A stretch of DNA of 64,000 nucleotides from Ananas comosus (GCF_001540865.1 NC_033623.1:1575501-1639500), one strand, 5' to 3'. Numbered from the stretch's first letter, positions 22,271 to 34,290 are shown. Program-made: numbers and translations. The notes: generated by a model from the sequence alone, not told the origin.

Positions 22271-23866
22271 TGTCACGCCCCGGATTACAGTGGAAGTCCA
22301 GATTATGTCAGTAGACCCGCTGCATGCACAAGTATACGTTTTATACATAACCAGCCTAAAGAAGTTTACTAAAATCTAAGAATAGTAGATATCAGAGTAG
22401 AATAAAAATTATGTACTATAGCAACATTATAGATATACAATCATCCCCACATAAATTCTCAAAATGATATAACATTTCTGGCCACTCCAAATCCCAAAAC
22501 ACTGTATAGGCTACTATATATATTGATAGATGGTCCAACTATACACACAAAAAGAATAAGATATGCTAACTATCCGTAATCCTCTTATCTTGATCAGTCA
22601 CTGGTACTAAAGGCTTTGAAATAAAATATTATAATTAATAGTCCCCGATAGCTACGGTCGACAATGCTGACAATCTACACCACTAGATTCATAAGATGCA
22701 GAAATAGTAAATAACTGAACAGTATAAATGAATAAATAACAATATGAATAACTGCTGAAAATAACTACTGCTATCATATCTCTACAATATAATTGAAAAT
22801 TGTAAATCATGTATGTCATCATTAATTAGATACTAAATAAAATAATACAATAATACCCAATCATAGTGATCGACTCAGCGGTCAAGTTTAGTTTGTGCCA
22901 CCTTGTGTCCAACACCCACCTATAGTGGTCCATTACAATGTAGGCTACTGTCCGGCCTATGTTATAATAATATCTCATCGCCTAAGCTCCGAAGTGGCAC
23001 TCGCGGGACGTTATCCCTACTGAGTACAGTATTACCGTCAAGTGCAAAATAGCATGCAGACTATAGTCAAATGCGATGATCAACCAAATCATGATAGTAT
23101 TGTCATAATGTCTCAAATACTGTTATAAACTCACATTATCTACTGTTGTCTATTGGCCTCCAAGCCATATAACACTAGCAGTGAAACGTATGCTTGTCTC
23201 AATATATTTTACAAATAGATATCAAAATATCATTATCATCTCAACTAAGTCGATTAATATGGATGTATAAGTTAGTCCGACAATTTTGATGACATGGAAC
23301 CCACTTATATCGCAAATTCAAAAAACAGATCGATAGTCGAGACAGCGAAATGATCCGCTACAACTATCTTAGTCTGACGTCAGCAAAAACACCCTAGAGT
23401 GGCTCAAAAAATTTCTCGTCAAAATCACACAAAATTAGCTCCTAAAATATATAGAAATTAATTTCTAACTCTCAATTTCAATAAAAGTTCATCAAAAAAG
23501 TCTAAATAAAAAACAATAATATTATAATACTAATCCCGACGTCGAAACACCGAAAAACCACACGCGCGGCTAGCTCGCTACAAAAGAAAACCAAGCATGC
23601 TTGCTTTAGTAAGGAAAGCATGAGGATGGAGTGTGCCTAGGCCGAATGCACTCCTTAAAACAGCAAAAAAATTATTAAAGTTCCTCAAAAATTAAGTATT
23701 TTAACTTTACTCTTCCACAATCTAAATTTTGAATTTTCGAGTCTATTTTTGCGTTCTATTTCACGCCAAAACGTCTTAAACTCAGTCAAGCACGGTTAAA
23801 AAAAAAAATACTGATTAAAAATTCTTATTGCAATCTTGCCTATTTACTAAGATCCAGGATATCACA
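22271..23866. mobile_element. Gypsy-like solo LTR
   Basis: Begins TGTCACGCCCCGGATTACAG and ends near GGATATCACA, giving TG...CA termini about 1.6 kb apart. The TGTCACGCCCC start is common in plant Gypsy LTRs. Flanking 5-mers are AAAGT (22266-22270) and AAAGC (23867-23871), one mismatch. There is no internal coding region, so recombination between two LTRs is the simplest reading. The first 65 bases resemble 39307 onward. Confidence 0.6.
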
Positions 23867-25400
23867 AAAGCTGTTATTTATTTAGCCTGCATGTTATGGT
23901 CGGATACTATTATTTGACGATTTGATCGAAAAATATAGAAAACAATGAAAGGTTTATGTTGTGTAATGGAAGAAAATTTATTTTTACTTATGTTCCCCAG
24001 TTGTCATACTAACAGGTTATGGGAACGCATTTTGTGGAAAAGAGAATCGAATGAAACTAAAAAAGAAATTGGGGATAGTTTCTTGTTATTACTCACGCAA
24101 CAATGAGCCAGGTTAAAGTACTCCTAGATACATACCTGGTCGATTACTTTCGAATTGTGAGCATCCGAATTGATGATCAGCATCATTAAACATAATCTAG
24201 CATATTTAAACTTTTTAAGTTTCAAATTTCGTAATATTTGAACATTAGCTGCTTAGCATTTGAGTGATTCTTGAATTCATAAGTTTTAATCGGTAATATA
24301 AGATGAATTTAACACCACTTGGTCACTACTAAGCAAATGATTTCGTAGACCGTAAAACTTGGTTCCTAAAAAGTTTAAATAGCTTAAATCATGTTGAACT
24401 AATTTGATCGGAGATTTGAATGCCCCATAGCCAAATGAAGTAAAAGATCTTGTTTACTTCTAATAATATTCTAGCTTTACTCAACAAAATTTTATTTATT
24501 TATTTTTTTTTCGAGAAATAAGTAGCATGCTATCCGCTTCGTTTTTTTCTTTTAGAAATAAACTTAGCTGAAAATGTAAATTAACTAGAATTCGAACTTG
24601 AAACCTCAGATATCAACCACCAAATTCTTTGCCACTTGCACCAGAGCCGGTCGGTAACCAAATTTTATTAGATAATTGTGTTAGTGGGGAACTAAAAATA
24701 ACTTGCTTGATTCCAATAACCACAAGAAAACTCGCATTAGGCAAAAAATAAAATTAAATTAAAAAAGATCTACAAACATGAAGTAGGTATGAAACGTGTT
24801 ATAAAATTAAAAGGAGCATTCCTTAGAAACACAGGACAAAAAAACAGTAAAAAATAATAATAAAAAAAATCTACAACACACCTTCACTATTAGATTTTGA
24901 AATTCAGTGTATTGAAGACTCTTACTAAAGGCCCATTTGGTTTTGATATCCACCTAACATTAGTAAGCAAAACAAAATTTGGCTGAAAACAATAGAGATA
25001 TATATACTTCTATGTTTTGCTACGAGATTATAAAAAATACATCATAACTGACTCATTGTAATATGCGCAACATGATATTACGTACAAATAAAGTATTTTT
25101 CTATTCTACTTCCTCAGTACACGCACATAACGTAACCTCCCTGCAATTTCAAATGACCACGCCCGACATACCATCCCAAAAACCATGTGAGCCCTCACAA
25201 CACACAGAAGATGAACGCTAACATTAGATGCATACCAACTAAAATATCAAGTTAAAGTTTCTGCAGTTACAAACTAACAGCTACAAAAGCTTCTGTCATT
25301 TTATAGTAAGCTCCAATATTTTACATCAGAATGTTTGTTACATAACTAAATAAACAATGAACTCGTCTACATAAAAAGAAAGTTAGATTGGAAGGCTCGT
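23867..25400. other. Intergenic sequence with one SINE
   Basis: AT-rich sequence without a gene. It holds SINE copy 2 (24497-24659) and a repeat at about 24927-25080 shared with 8368-8530. The right part is the downstream flank and probable 3' UTR of the WDR91-like gene. Confidence 0.5.
24497..24659 (-). mobile_element. tRNA-derived SINE, copy 2 (full length)
   Basis: On the minus strand it runs from TACCGACCGGCTCTGGTGC through an A-box-like GTGGCAAAGAATTTGG and a B-box-like CAAGTTCGAATTC to a poly(A)/AAAT tail. The flanking AAATTTTATT at about 24487-24496 and 24660-24669 is a target-site duplication. This is the clearest copy of the four in the window. Confidence 0.8.
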
Positions 25401-25510
25401 CTCAGAGATTTCCGACTAGTCTATGTTTGCAGTAATCACTGATACCACAACAAAAAAAATGTTGTCTCGTAGACAAGATTGTATTGCTATCATACAAATG
25501 CAATCACTCA

Positions 25511-28500
25511 TCAGAGAATGGATGTAACTCGTACTGAGTGATCCGCCGACCCAGTTATGAACATTGGAAGTGTCGGGTGCCAATCCACACTAGTGATACC
25601 GGCGGAGTGGGGAAGTGTTCGTAGACCATTCATATGTCCTTGCACCTATGAAAGCAGGTCCAAATTTTTTCCAATTATTTGAACAATTTAACGACTAGGA
25701 AAAAGATGGAGAACAAAACCAAACTGCCGCAGACCTGGTATATTGGGGATCTAACCGAACCAGATGTCACCAGCAATCTCCTGCCATTAGAATCTAATGC
25801 TATTTCATGCCAACATTTCTTCAAGCTCTCAGGATTGCAGAACCTATCAATAGAAAAATGTGTAACTAAGAAGCAATATTTCTGCAGGTTTGACTTACTA
25901 CTATTGTTAGGATGGTAAACGAGAGATTATAATTGTTCTGTCAACTACATCTTTGCATGTTAAGATAACAAGTTTATTACATCTGTAGCACTCTAGGCAT
26001 TAACATGCTAATTTGTTTATACACTATCAAATTCGAGCTGCCCAAATCAATTCGAGAGGTCACCAATACCACTAAGGCCTACTTTGGGAATGCATTGTCC
26101 AGAAGTACTAAGACATTAGCTGTAAACTTTAGAGGCCGAACAATTAAAAAGGTGTCTAAGACAAGTAGCTTACAATAGGAAGTAAATCTAATCTCTTCGC
26201 AGTGAAATGGCGTAAACAAGCGCAACTCGCAATGTCTATGCTAATTAAGTCAATATCATCTTTAATTAGCATCATCTAGAATGAACCGACTAGGCATACT
26301 GTATTCTGCGTCTTAGCTTTCATGTTGAGTTATCATCAAGCAACCAAGTTTGCGTATGGCAAGCAATTTTGTTCACGTAATGTCAATAAAGCATATCAGT
26401 TACATTGTTCTTAGGTTGCAAATATTTACCTACTGCAATCTCTTGACCAAAGGATCTGACCTTGGTTATGTAAGCTCCATTCAAATATCTGTAAAACAGA
26501 AATAATTGCTGAAGATGGAAGTTCGATAATTGCTTAGTGCAGTATAAATCAACTTAGTCTGATACTCCATTTATACAATGCAAACTCAACATTAGAGGAA
26601 AGAACCGATGAAAGTTTCGATAGATGACGAGGAGAAAATTGCATGCAGCGATTCCAAAAGATATACACCAAGGTGCAAATTTGTGAAGAAATACCATAAT
26701 GATTAAGGTCTGTTCTGAACCATCAGATTCTTCTGGGAACAAGCACCATAAGAGATTGCATATTAAATCAGGAAACTGAAATTTACTTGCCTTCCCATCG
26801 GAGCCTAAACTGAAGATGCTGGTCTCATCAGGTCCAAATAGAACTGAACTTACTGCTGAATCATGGGCAGGCCATCCTGTTATTTGCAGGCCAGCAGACA
26901 TGTCTTTGGATTGTTAAGGAACCTTACGATCCGTAAGAACTCCTAGCTTAAGCTCTTAAATGACCTTTCACAAAGCTACATATATCTTGACATGAATGTT
27001 GTAGAAAATTCATGGTTACATAACTAAATGCAAAGCATCCAATCACTCCATTGGCATGAAGAGGAATGCTTTAGAACAATTCCGCAGAAACAAAAAGATA
27101 ACAGTCACGTATAACTCCTTGCACGTATTCTTGATGAGTATAATTAGCTAGCATTCAAGGATACCAAACATATGAATCATTCCATCAGTAGCAGAGGCTG
27201 CTAAGATTTTTCCGTTATGATTGAATGATAGTGAGGTGATTGCTGGAGGATCCTCACCAAGCGGAAGGACTGTCTTCACAAAATAAAATATAAAAACAAT
27301 TATAAGTGCTCTATTTACATAAATCATGCACAATTGTCAAAAAAATATCCAAGATATCATATATACCATAGCTTTCCATGTTTTCATATTCCAAACTGTC
27401 AAGGAAGCAAAGCCCACTTGTTCAAGTTTACTCGATCCATGCCTGAAAGTATTCCATATGGACAGAAAAAGAAATGAGTGCAGTAGATGCGTTATTCATA
27501 GGTAGCCCTTCATGATTGTTTCAGCTTGCGCTCCAAAATTTTAATTCCATGCAGAATAATTATAAAATTGATAAAGCAATTGTTAAAAAGAAATTGACCG
27601 ATTACCGTCGCGATGCAGCTGCAGAAACAAAAATTGGTTCCACAGGGCTACACTTCAAATCCAATACGCTGTAAAGAATTTACAGGTCACAATTAGTACA
27701 TGATTAGTTTCACAGCTTCCTGAAGAAAGTGTGAGATAACCTTGGAAACTCCTTTGTCGTACTAAGATCACAGACAACTCTCTTGGCATCAGCATTCCAA
27801 GCTTTTATACCACCATCAGCTGTGCCTATGAGTAGCTATTGTCAAAAGGAAGAAATCCAAGATATAAATTGCTGCATTACTTTTTCTTCTTCCAAAATGG
27901 ACATGAAAAATGATAAGTACGAATTAGATAAATCAATCTTGCATACCAAACGGTCAGATCTACACTCCCAATCCAATGACATAATCTCAGCCCCACAATA
28001 AATAGTAGCATTTCTGGATGATGGTGTTGATGAGTCATAAGTCCAAATCCTTCAACAAGTTTATAAAACAAGCAAACGAAACCTAATAAGTCAGTACGCA
28101 GAAAAAGGAGTTAAGTGTTATGGGCACAAAAGTTCTGTACACTTGTCTACCTAACAGTGCCATCAACAGAAGCACTTGCAATGTTGGTTCCTGATGCAGA
28201 AAATCGGCACCGACTTATTGGACTAGTATGCCCTAAAAAAGTTTCCTGCAAACAAGAGACTTACGAAATGAATTTAACTAGACAGTATAATAAGAAGAGT
28301 GTCACACTAAGAAAATATTAATATATTTAGAGGCAGTAGCTCACTTGAAAATCCACTTTCACTTCAGGAAACTCGTCTTCTCTCAGCGAATCTTGTTTCC
28401 TTTCTGCAGCATTGAATTGCATGCACAAATTGGCGAATAAGTTCATTCACTTCAAAGAAATATATCCTAATCAATACTTTACATTGTCCTTTAAAAGATA

Positions 28501-30569
28501 TCTTCAATTATGGCTGTTCTGATGATTTTGGCTCTCCTTCTTTAATTTAGAGTGTTTATCAAATCATCTTCAAACATTTAAAAAGATCAAATTGATTTAA
28601 ATAACAGAATAGTCATAATAATACTTAATTTCACAACATTTACATTAAATTGACGCCACATGTTACTTTCATAAAAACAACATAAAGATAAGTCTCAAAC
28701 TCTCTACTACAAAAACTTATAAGAAAATGGCAAAAAAAAACAAAAACAAAAGCAAGCAAAACTGCAGAAAAGGATGAAAAAAGATTGTCCGCCAGAAGAA
28801 AATAATAATGATGGGGGGGAAGTCAAGGTCCAACCTGACTGGGATATCTGATAAGCATTTTGAGCTTCAGCATCTCCACCAAATCTTTTCATTGAACTTG
28901 AAGCAGGTCCAGACTTTAATGAGCTGGACCATTGGGATTCACTATTTGAAGCCAAAGACTCCCCATTTGCTCCTAATTTTTCTTCTCCTTGATGCGAAGA
29001 ACTAGCGATAGTAGATTCAAGCAAATTCCTCTTTCGAGGATCTGTGGTATTATCCTTAGAAGCAATCTCACTTGACAGATGACCAGTAGAGCTTTCTCCT
29101 TGATGAATGGGTGTTGCCAGCGTAAAAGAAGACGTACTGAGCATCGAAACAACAAAACTATTGGAAGAAGTAAAATAATGTCCAAGGGGACAAATAAATG
29201 GTTCTTAAATAAGAGGTGAAAGGAAAAAAACCAAATAGCATGCACATAGACAAAACACAGGAAGCTCATCAGATTATAGAACATTTGCACACAGTTCCCT
29301 GAACTATAATGATTTTTAATTTAATTAACTCAACTACAGTGCTACTTGATTTGAGAAAAGTTCATTAGATTCTTCAGAACTCGATTACCCGAATAAAAAT
29401 TGCAGAATAAGTTTTGTCAGATTTCTTCAAAAAAATAAAAAAGGCTTAGAACCTCGTTACAAATGACTTAATAGGTGGACATTAAACAATCACAAGTGCT
29501 TCAACAGCAAATCCTCTAAAATAGAAAACCATTGAAATAACCGGTTCACAATACATGAATATGTGAACAAATACGCCTCAATAACTTAACATTAGTAGAA
29601 ATTGCAAAAGCATATGTCCACAAAACATCCTTGTAGACAGAACAATGTGGATAATAATCAGAAGGGAAAAAGTATACCTACTCAACCGCAATATTTCAGC
29701 TTCCCTTGTTTCTAGAAGTGCTTGGAGTTCTGAGAGCTTCTGATTGAGCTGCTTTATGTCATTTTTCAGACGTTTGACAGTAATCTTTTCTGTACTTATC
29801 TTTAACAGAGCAGGGATCCGTGATATCGTTAAGGAAAACATCAAAGTTTAGGCAAATACATAACTTGAATGCATTGAGCTAACATGGTTCTGTAAATACA
29901 GTAATTCATAAATGACATAAAAGAGAAGCAAAAACAAAGATCATGATAACATTCATGAAAATCTAATTGAGGATATGAGTGTCATTGAACAACTCACTTA
30001 AAAAATTCCGGAATGAAAGAAACAAGGCATCAAACCATTCCTTTGAAAAGTACACGCGGAATTGAGGATCCAAACTTGGGTTCTTGAGATATGGGATAAC
30101 TGCATAGCATGCTATTCAGACAAACTAAAAAGGTCACTAGAAAGAGGATGAAAAGCAAAACGGGATAAGGAGACCCACCAAACCATGGCAACCAATCTTC
30201 ACGTTTTTGCAGCAAATAGTTGCCGTTCACGCCAAAGAACTCCACCACTTTGTCTTTCCTTCCAGAGTTTAACGCATGGACAATATAGAATCGTAATATC
30301 GACAACTCCAATTTGGATAATGTAGAAATAAGTACTGAATCCAAAGATGAAAACAAGCACTGCTTAAAGAAACTTAGCAGGGAAATCAATTTGTCAGCCT
30401 GATATTTTGGTATATACTGTGAAAAAATCAATTCTAAGATTTTGTCCACTTGAAAGCTTCTGCCTATATCTGTAGACAACTCCGATTCAAAAGCTCGCAA
30501 GGTGCTTGTAAAACCTCTGAATGTGAGAAACTCCCTCACAAGTTCTTCCGCATACTGCATGTTCTCCAT
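25511..30569 (-). CDS. WDR91-like protein (LisH-type N-terminus, coiled coil, WD40 propeller)
   Basis: Homologous to WDR91, an endosomal protein that in animals regulates PI3-kinase/Rab7 during endosome maturation; the plant role is inferred. Fifteen coding exons, in transcript order: 30569-30179, 30099-29977, 29819-29678, 29136-28835, 28403-28345, 28245-28151, 28049-27947, 27835-27741, 27668-27606, 27442-27367, 27273-27165, 26903-26791, 26488-26430, 25843-25735 and 25645-25511 (657 aa). Residues 1-130 (AEELVREFLTFRGFTSTLRA) match the WDR91 N-terminus. A predicted coiled coil (KRLKNDIKQLNQKLSELQ) follows, then a Ser-rich linker. From about residue 320 come WD40 repeats such as LGHTSPISRCRFSASGTNIA and ASVDGTVR, ending in ITGSADHSVRVTSIL. 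The exon 2-3 intron carries U12-type AT-AC signals, the exon 11-12 intron U12-type GT-AG signals, and the exon 12-13 intron starts with GC. All phases agree. Confidence 0.92.
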
Positions 30570-30585
30570 CTAAGTGCACCGACCT

Positions 30586-31590
30586 CTACAAAATACAATA
30601 GAGAACTTTATGCTACCGTTTAAGTCCCAGTCGTACTCGATTGTGAAACAACCAATTACTCTAAAACGCATATGGTACCAAAGAACAGTGTTTTTATATT
30701 TTATATTCAACACTTTCCCTCACGTCAAGGCTGAATAGCAGCCCGTTAAATGAATATGAAAGAACCATTTTTCTCCAAATACTTAGGCTATCAAAGAAAA
30801 GCATTTCTTTTTTATATATTTTATATCCAACACTCTCCTTCACTACTGAACTCAAGACATTTTAATAAGCTCAAGACGTGGACTTAATTTGAATGGGAGG
30901 AAATTAAGTAACACTAAGAGCCTGGTGGGATTCGAATTCAAAACCTCTTGCTCTAATATATGTGAAATAACTATTATCTCTAACATCTTAAGCTATTAGA
31001 GAGCGGTATTGTTTATTTAAATTTTACATTCAAATATTTCTACTGGGATTCGAACTCCGAACGTCCCTGCACATATCAACCAATTTCTCTAAAAGCTGAA
31101 ACTACTAGGGGATGGTGTTTTTATATTTTTACAATCATTTGAGAATAGCAATCTAAAATGCGAAAAATTACCACAAAAGAGCACTTACTCCTTATCTTAA
31201 AAAGCAATTTCTCCACAAAATTCGTTCCAATTAAAATCAAAATCATGCCCTAGAGCGCAAAAATCGCTTAAACCCTACAGGGCCTCTTCACAATCCAAAT
31301 CAAATTCAACTCCTCGCCCATTCGTTTAAACTCACCAAACTATGATTCTAATTAAAAATCGAATTGGATCTAGAAGTAAATTGCATAGGATTAGCAACAT
31401 TTTGTGAGAAAAGGGATCGTATATGAGCATTGATTCAACAAAAATCCACAACTGGTACGATAATTTAGAGATTATGTCACCTTGAAAATGCGCTCGATGC
31501 GAATGGATCGCCGCGGAAAGGAGAAAATCTCGGAATGTTCGAGAAAGGGATTAGGGATATGGGGGATTAGGGATTAGGGATTTTTAGGGA
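30586..31590 (-). promoter_or_regulatory. 5' leader, leader intron and promoter of the WDR91-like gene
   Basis: An acceptor (TTTTGTAG) at about 30586 lies 17 bases before the ATG. A good donor (CATTTTCAAG then GTGACA) lies at 31481/31480, predicting a 5' leader exon near 31540-31481 and a leader intron of about 895 bp. The intron holds SINE-like debris (30700-31100). Just upstream, 31549-31590 contains tandem GGGATTAGGGATTAGGGA, telomere-box-like sequence often seen near plant promoters. Confidence 0.55.
30860..31080 (-). repeat. SINE-like tRNA-derived repeat
   Basis: In reverse complement the block reads AGAGCAAGAGGTTTTGAATTCGAATCCCACC (split here as a head and a B-box-like GAATTCGAATCC). 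A related, more diverged block lies at about 35835-36010. It lies in the leader intron of the WDR91-like gene. Confidence 0.4.
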
Positions 31591-31604
31591 GCCGCGATGC
31601 TGTG

Positions 31605-31722
31605 TTATGGAAACACCCTCACCTTTAACTGATTCTGAAATCAGTCCCTTAGCTTTTTTGTAAACTTCAATTTTATGGAAACACCCTCACCTTTAGCTGA
31701 ATCTGAAATCAGTCCCTCCACA
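31605..31722. repeat. Tandem duplication, unit about 68 bp
   Basis: The phrase TATGGAAACACCCTCACCTT followed by CTGAAATCAGTCCCT occurs at about 31605 and again at about 31673 with few changes. It lies immediately upstream of the likely WDR91-like gene promoter. Confidence 0.8.
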
Positions 31723-31754
31723 CACCCCCCCCCAATTTCAAAAAATTTTTATTT

Positions 31755-32155
31755 AGGAAAAAACTTCAAATACTATCCCGATTATTTCGCACTTTCTTAA
31801 TTTAGAACTTTTTATTTTCTCTTTTCGTTATCTCCTACGTTAATTTTTTCGTTGAATCAGTGGCAAATTTAAAACCATATGTATTAAAATAAAAATTCAG
31901 TAAATTATGGGTTATTATAATGAATATTCAATAATTCATAAGTGGAGTATCTGCAATTCTTTGTATATAATTTAACAAAAATTAACAGAAGTGCCTACGT
32001 TAAAAAGAAATTAAAAATATAAGATACTAAAGTAAGAAAACATAATTTACTGAATTTTTATTTTAATACATATTAAAAAGCAAGATAATAAAGTACAATT
32101 TTTTAAACCATGAGTTGGCAAAGTAAAAATACGCTATACTACAAGGGGAAAAATT
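31755..32155. repeat. Foldback MITE of the 'CTATGGTTTCGCAC' family, diverged copy
   Basis: The left end (AAAACTTCAAATACTATCC, then TTTCGCACTTTCTTAATTT) and internal words (TTAATTTTTTCGTTGAATCAG, GAGTATCTGCAATT) match the family at 44631, 46200 and 58611. The right arm is weaker. Confidence 0.5.
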
Positions 32156-32700
32156 AAAATTTACTTTTTTTATTATCCTCAATACTTGGTATACACCTAA
32201 AATGATATACAATACATCTTTTACACCTCCTATTCTAGAATTTAGAAATTATAATTTTAATATCTAAACTTTTTAATTTCTTAAATTTGATTCATTTTAT
32301 AGCTACAAGATTTTTTTCTCTATTCCTAGTGTATTTACATATTTCTGTATCACACCTTCATCTGTGCTCCAACCAATCAAATTGTATTCTTATGAATTAA
32401 TAATTGAAAAAAAAAAAAAACATGTATAAGGAATGAATAAAAGCTCCTGAGTAACATATTTGATTAAAAGAGAAATTGTTGTTTTCCTTTTTCATGATAA
32501 AGAGTTACACATCCACGGACACAACCTGACACATGATAAGTGATAAGAAAATTAAGTTACGTTTTTTTTGTTAACTCATGATAAATTAGAGGATATTCTT
32601 CTTTTTTTTACTTTTTTTTATGAGAGATAACAATTAGACAAAATTAAATGCCAAAGATCATATTAAAAGAGACAAATTAAGACACTAATACATGCTTTAG
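32155..32700. other. AT-rich downstream flank of the glycine-rich gene
   Basis: No gene is visible. A and T tracts lie at 32407-32420 and 32601-32620. The part nearest 32700 probably serves as the 3' UTR of the minus-strand glycine-rich gene. Confidence 0.45.
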
Positions 32701-32723
32701 GTTAATTAACTTTGTTGAGATTT

Positions 32724-33754
32724 TTAGTGACCAACACCACCACCAAACCCGGCCCCACCGCCGCCGCCGAATCCGCCTCCGCCGCCGACCCCGACGCCAC
32801 GCCCGCGCGAACCCGCCTCCGGACCCTGTATCCCCGCCACGCTCTCCGCACCGAACCACCACTCACGCACTCCGCCGCACACGAGCCTCACGCAAATCCA
32901 CTGCGGCTCTGCACCACTCCTGTCACCACCACCGGCTTCCCACGCCAAGCCACCGCCGGATTATGCGCCCGCCAATTGCCTCCGCCAGCCACCGGCTACC
33001 CGCCGATGCGACCGCCGGCTCGCCGCGGCCACGCCATGCCTCCGCCGCGCCGGGTGACAACGTCCCACGATGCCACCGCGGCTCACCGCGCCACACGCCA
33101 AATGCTCCGCCACGCGGCTCAACGCCGTTGCCACCGCAGCTTCCCTGTCCCCGCCAATGCCTCCGCCCACGCCGATGCCACGCCAGCTCCTCCTGCCCCG
33201 CCAATGCCTCGCCAGCGCGTCCACCACGATGCCACGCCAATGCCTCCGCCACGGCCGGCTCCACACTGATGCCACCGCCAATGCCTCCGCAGCGCAAGCG
33301 CCCGCGATGCACCGCCAATGCATCCGCACCACCGGTTCCAGCTGGCAAGGCGGCTCAACCCACCTCCGGCGTCCACCGGCCAATGCCTCGCCACCTCAAC
33401 CGGCTCACTGCCAAGGTCCACCGCAATGCCTCCACCACCACCAAGTCCTCCGCCAACTCCACCACCACCACCGACTCCTCCACCGATACCTCCGCCACCG
33501 CCTACTCCTCCGCCGATACCTCCGCCAGCGCCTACACCGCCACCGACACCAACACCACCAAGCCTCCCATGACCCAAGCCATGTCTAAACCCCCTGCTAT
33601 ATATCCCATGGCCCAAGCCGCCCCCGAACGCATGTCGGCGGCCGAAGAAGAAGCGCTTCTCTTCGGCCACTGATCCCCCCACTTCCGCCGCCGCAGAAGC
33701 CGCGGCGGCGAGAAGCAGAAGCGCAAGAACGACCCCATAAAACCAAGCTCTCAT
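32724..33754 (-). pseudogene. Glycine-rich secreted/cell-wall protein, apparently frame-broken
   Basis: The ATG at 33754 opens a clear signal peptide (MRAWFYGVVLALLLLAAAAS), a short charged stretch with KRFFFGRRH, and GGGIGGGV-type repeats, as in glycine-rich cell-wall proteins. After about residue 110 this frame loses its pattern (Trp/Arg/Ala-rich) and stops at 33119. The expected C-terminus, GGGGFGGGGGAGFGGGVGH and stop at 32724, lies in another frame. Between them the GGAGGCATTGGC-like unit recurs about nine times but drifts through frames. This implies several indels, either real decay or errors in GC-rich repeats; an unrecognised intron is less likely. A TATA box (33818-33826) and short 5' leader precede the ATG, so the promoter looks intact. 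Confidence 0.6.
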
Positions 33755-33817
33755 TTGTAATATCTAAGCTTACACAATTACTGGGTGGAGTGAGAGGATC
33801 AGTTGTATACATAGGAG

Positions 33818-33826
33818 TATTTATAC
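33818..33826 (-). promoter_or_regulatory. TATA box of the glycine-rich gene
   Basis: On the minus strand the sequence reads TGTATAAATACTCC, about 65 bases upstream of the ATG at 33754. A GA microsatellite lies just beyond it (33838-33862). Confidence 0.65.
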
Positions 33827-33999
33827 AGGATCATGAGGAGAGAGAGAGAGAGAGAGAGAGGGTATATAGTAAATGAGAGCTCTACGTGAGTGGCTAAGAG
33901 AGAGTTACTTCCCAACTGTCTCACAGCTCACTCGCCATGAGTGGCAACTATTGCATGCGCCCGGTGCACCATGCACCATATCTTTGAATTTAGGTAATT

Positions 34000-34290
34000 T
34001 AGGGTAAACCTCAAATACCAACTTGTAATTCCACACTTTTTTATTTTAATACCCTATAATTTAAAATGTATCATTTCAGTATCTTGCGATTTTATTTACT
34101 CTTTTTGTCAGCACCTCCATTAACTCTCCGGTAAATCATATACAAAAACCTTTAGGTACACCATCTATGATTTATTGAATATTCACTTTAGTATTTTTAC
34201 TGAATTTTTACTTTAGTATTATGTGGTTTTAACTTTATCACTAATATAATAAAAAGAATAACGGAGGGAACAACGGAAAAAGAAAAACGA
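34000..34290. repeat. Foldback MITE of the 'CTATGGTTTCGCAC' family, partial copy
   Basis: The left arm is recognisable (AAACCTCAAATACCAACTT, TTTAAAATGTATCATTTC). The interior has the usual TTAACTCTCCGGTAAATCAT word. The right arm is largely lost beside an ATT trinucleotide repeat (34315-34338). Confidence 0.5.

Noticed and set aside
21936..22379. 147-aa open frame downstream of the glucosylceramidase gene
   Set aside because: It crosses the boundary of a solo LTR and has no recognisable domain or splice context.
29790..29997. Ordinary GT-AG intron for WDR91-like exon 2-3
   Set aside because: It is in frame but removes 17 residues that align with the family, while the AT-AC pair with a perfect U12 branch site restores them.
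32712..33673. Long plus-strand open frames rich in Pro, His, Ala and Arg
   Set aside because: They are antisense readings of the GC-rich glycine-rich gene on the minus strand; composition explains the lack of stops, and the minus strand has a signal peptide and TATA box.
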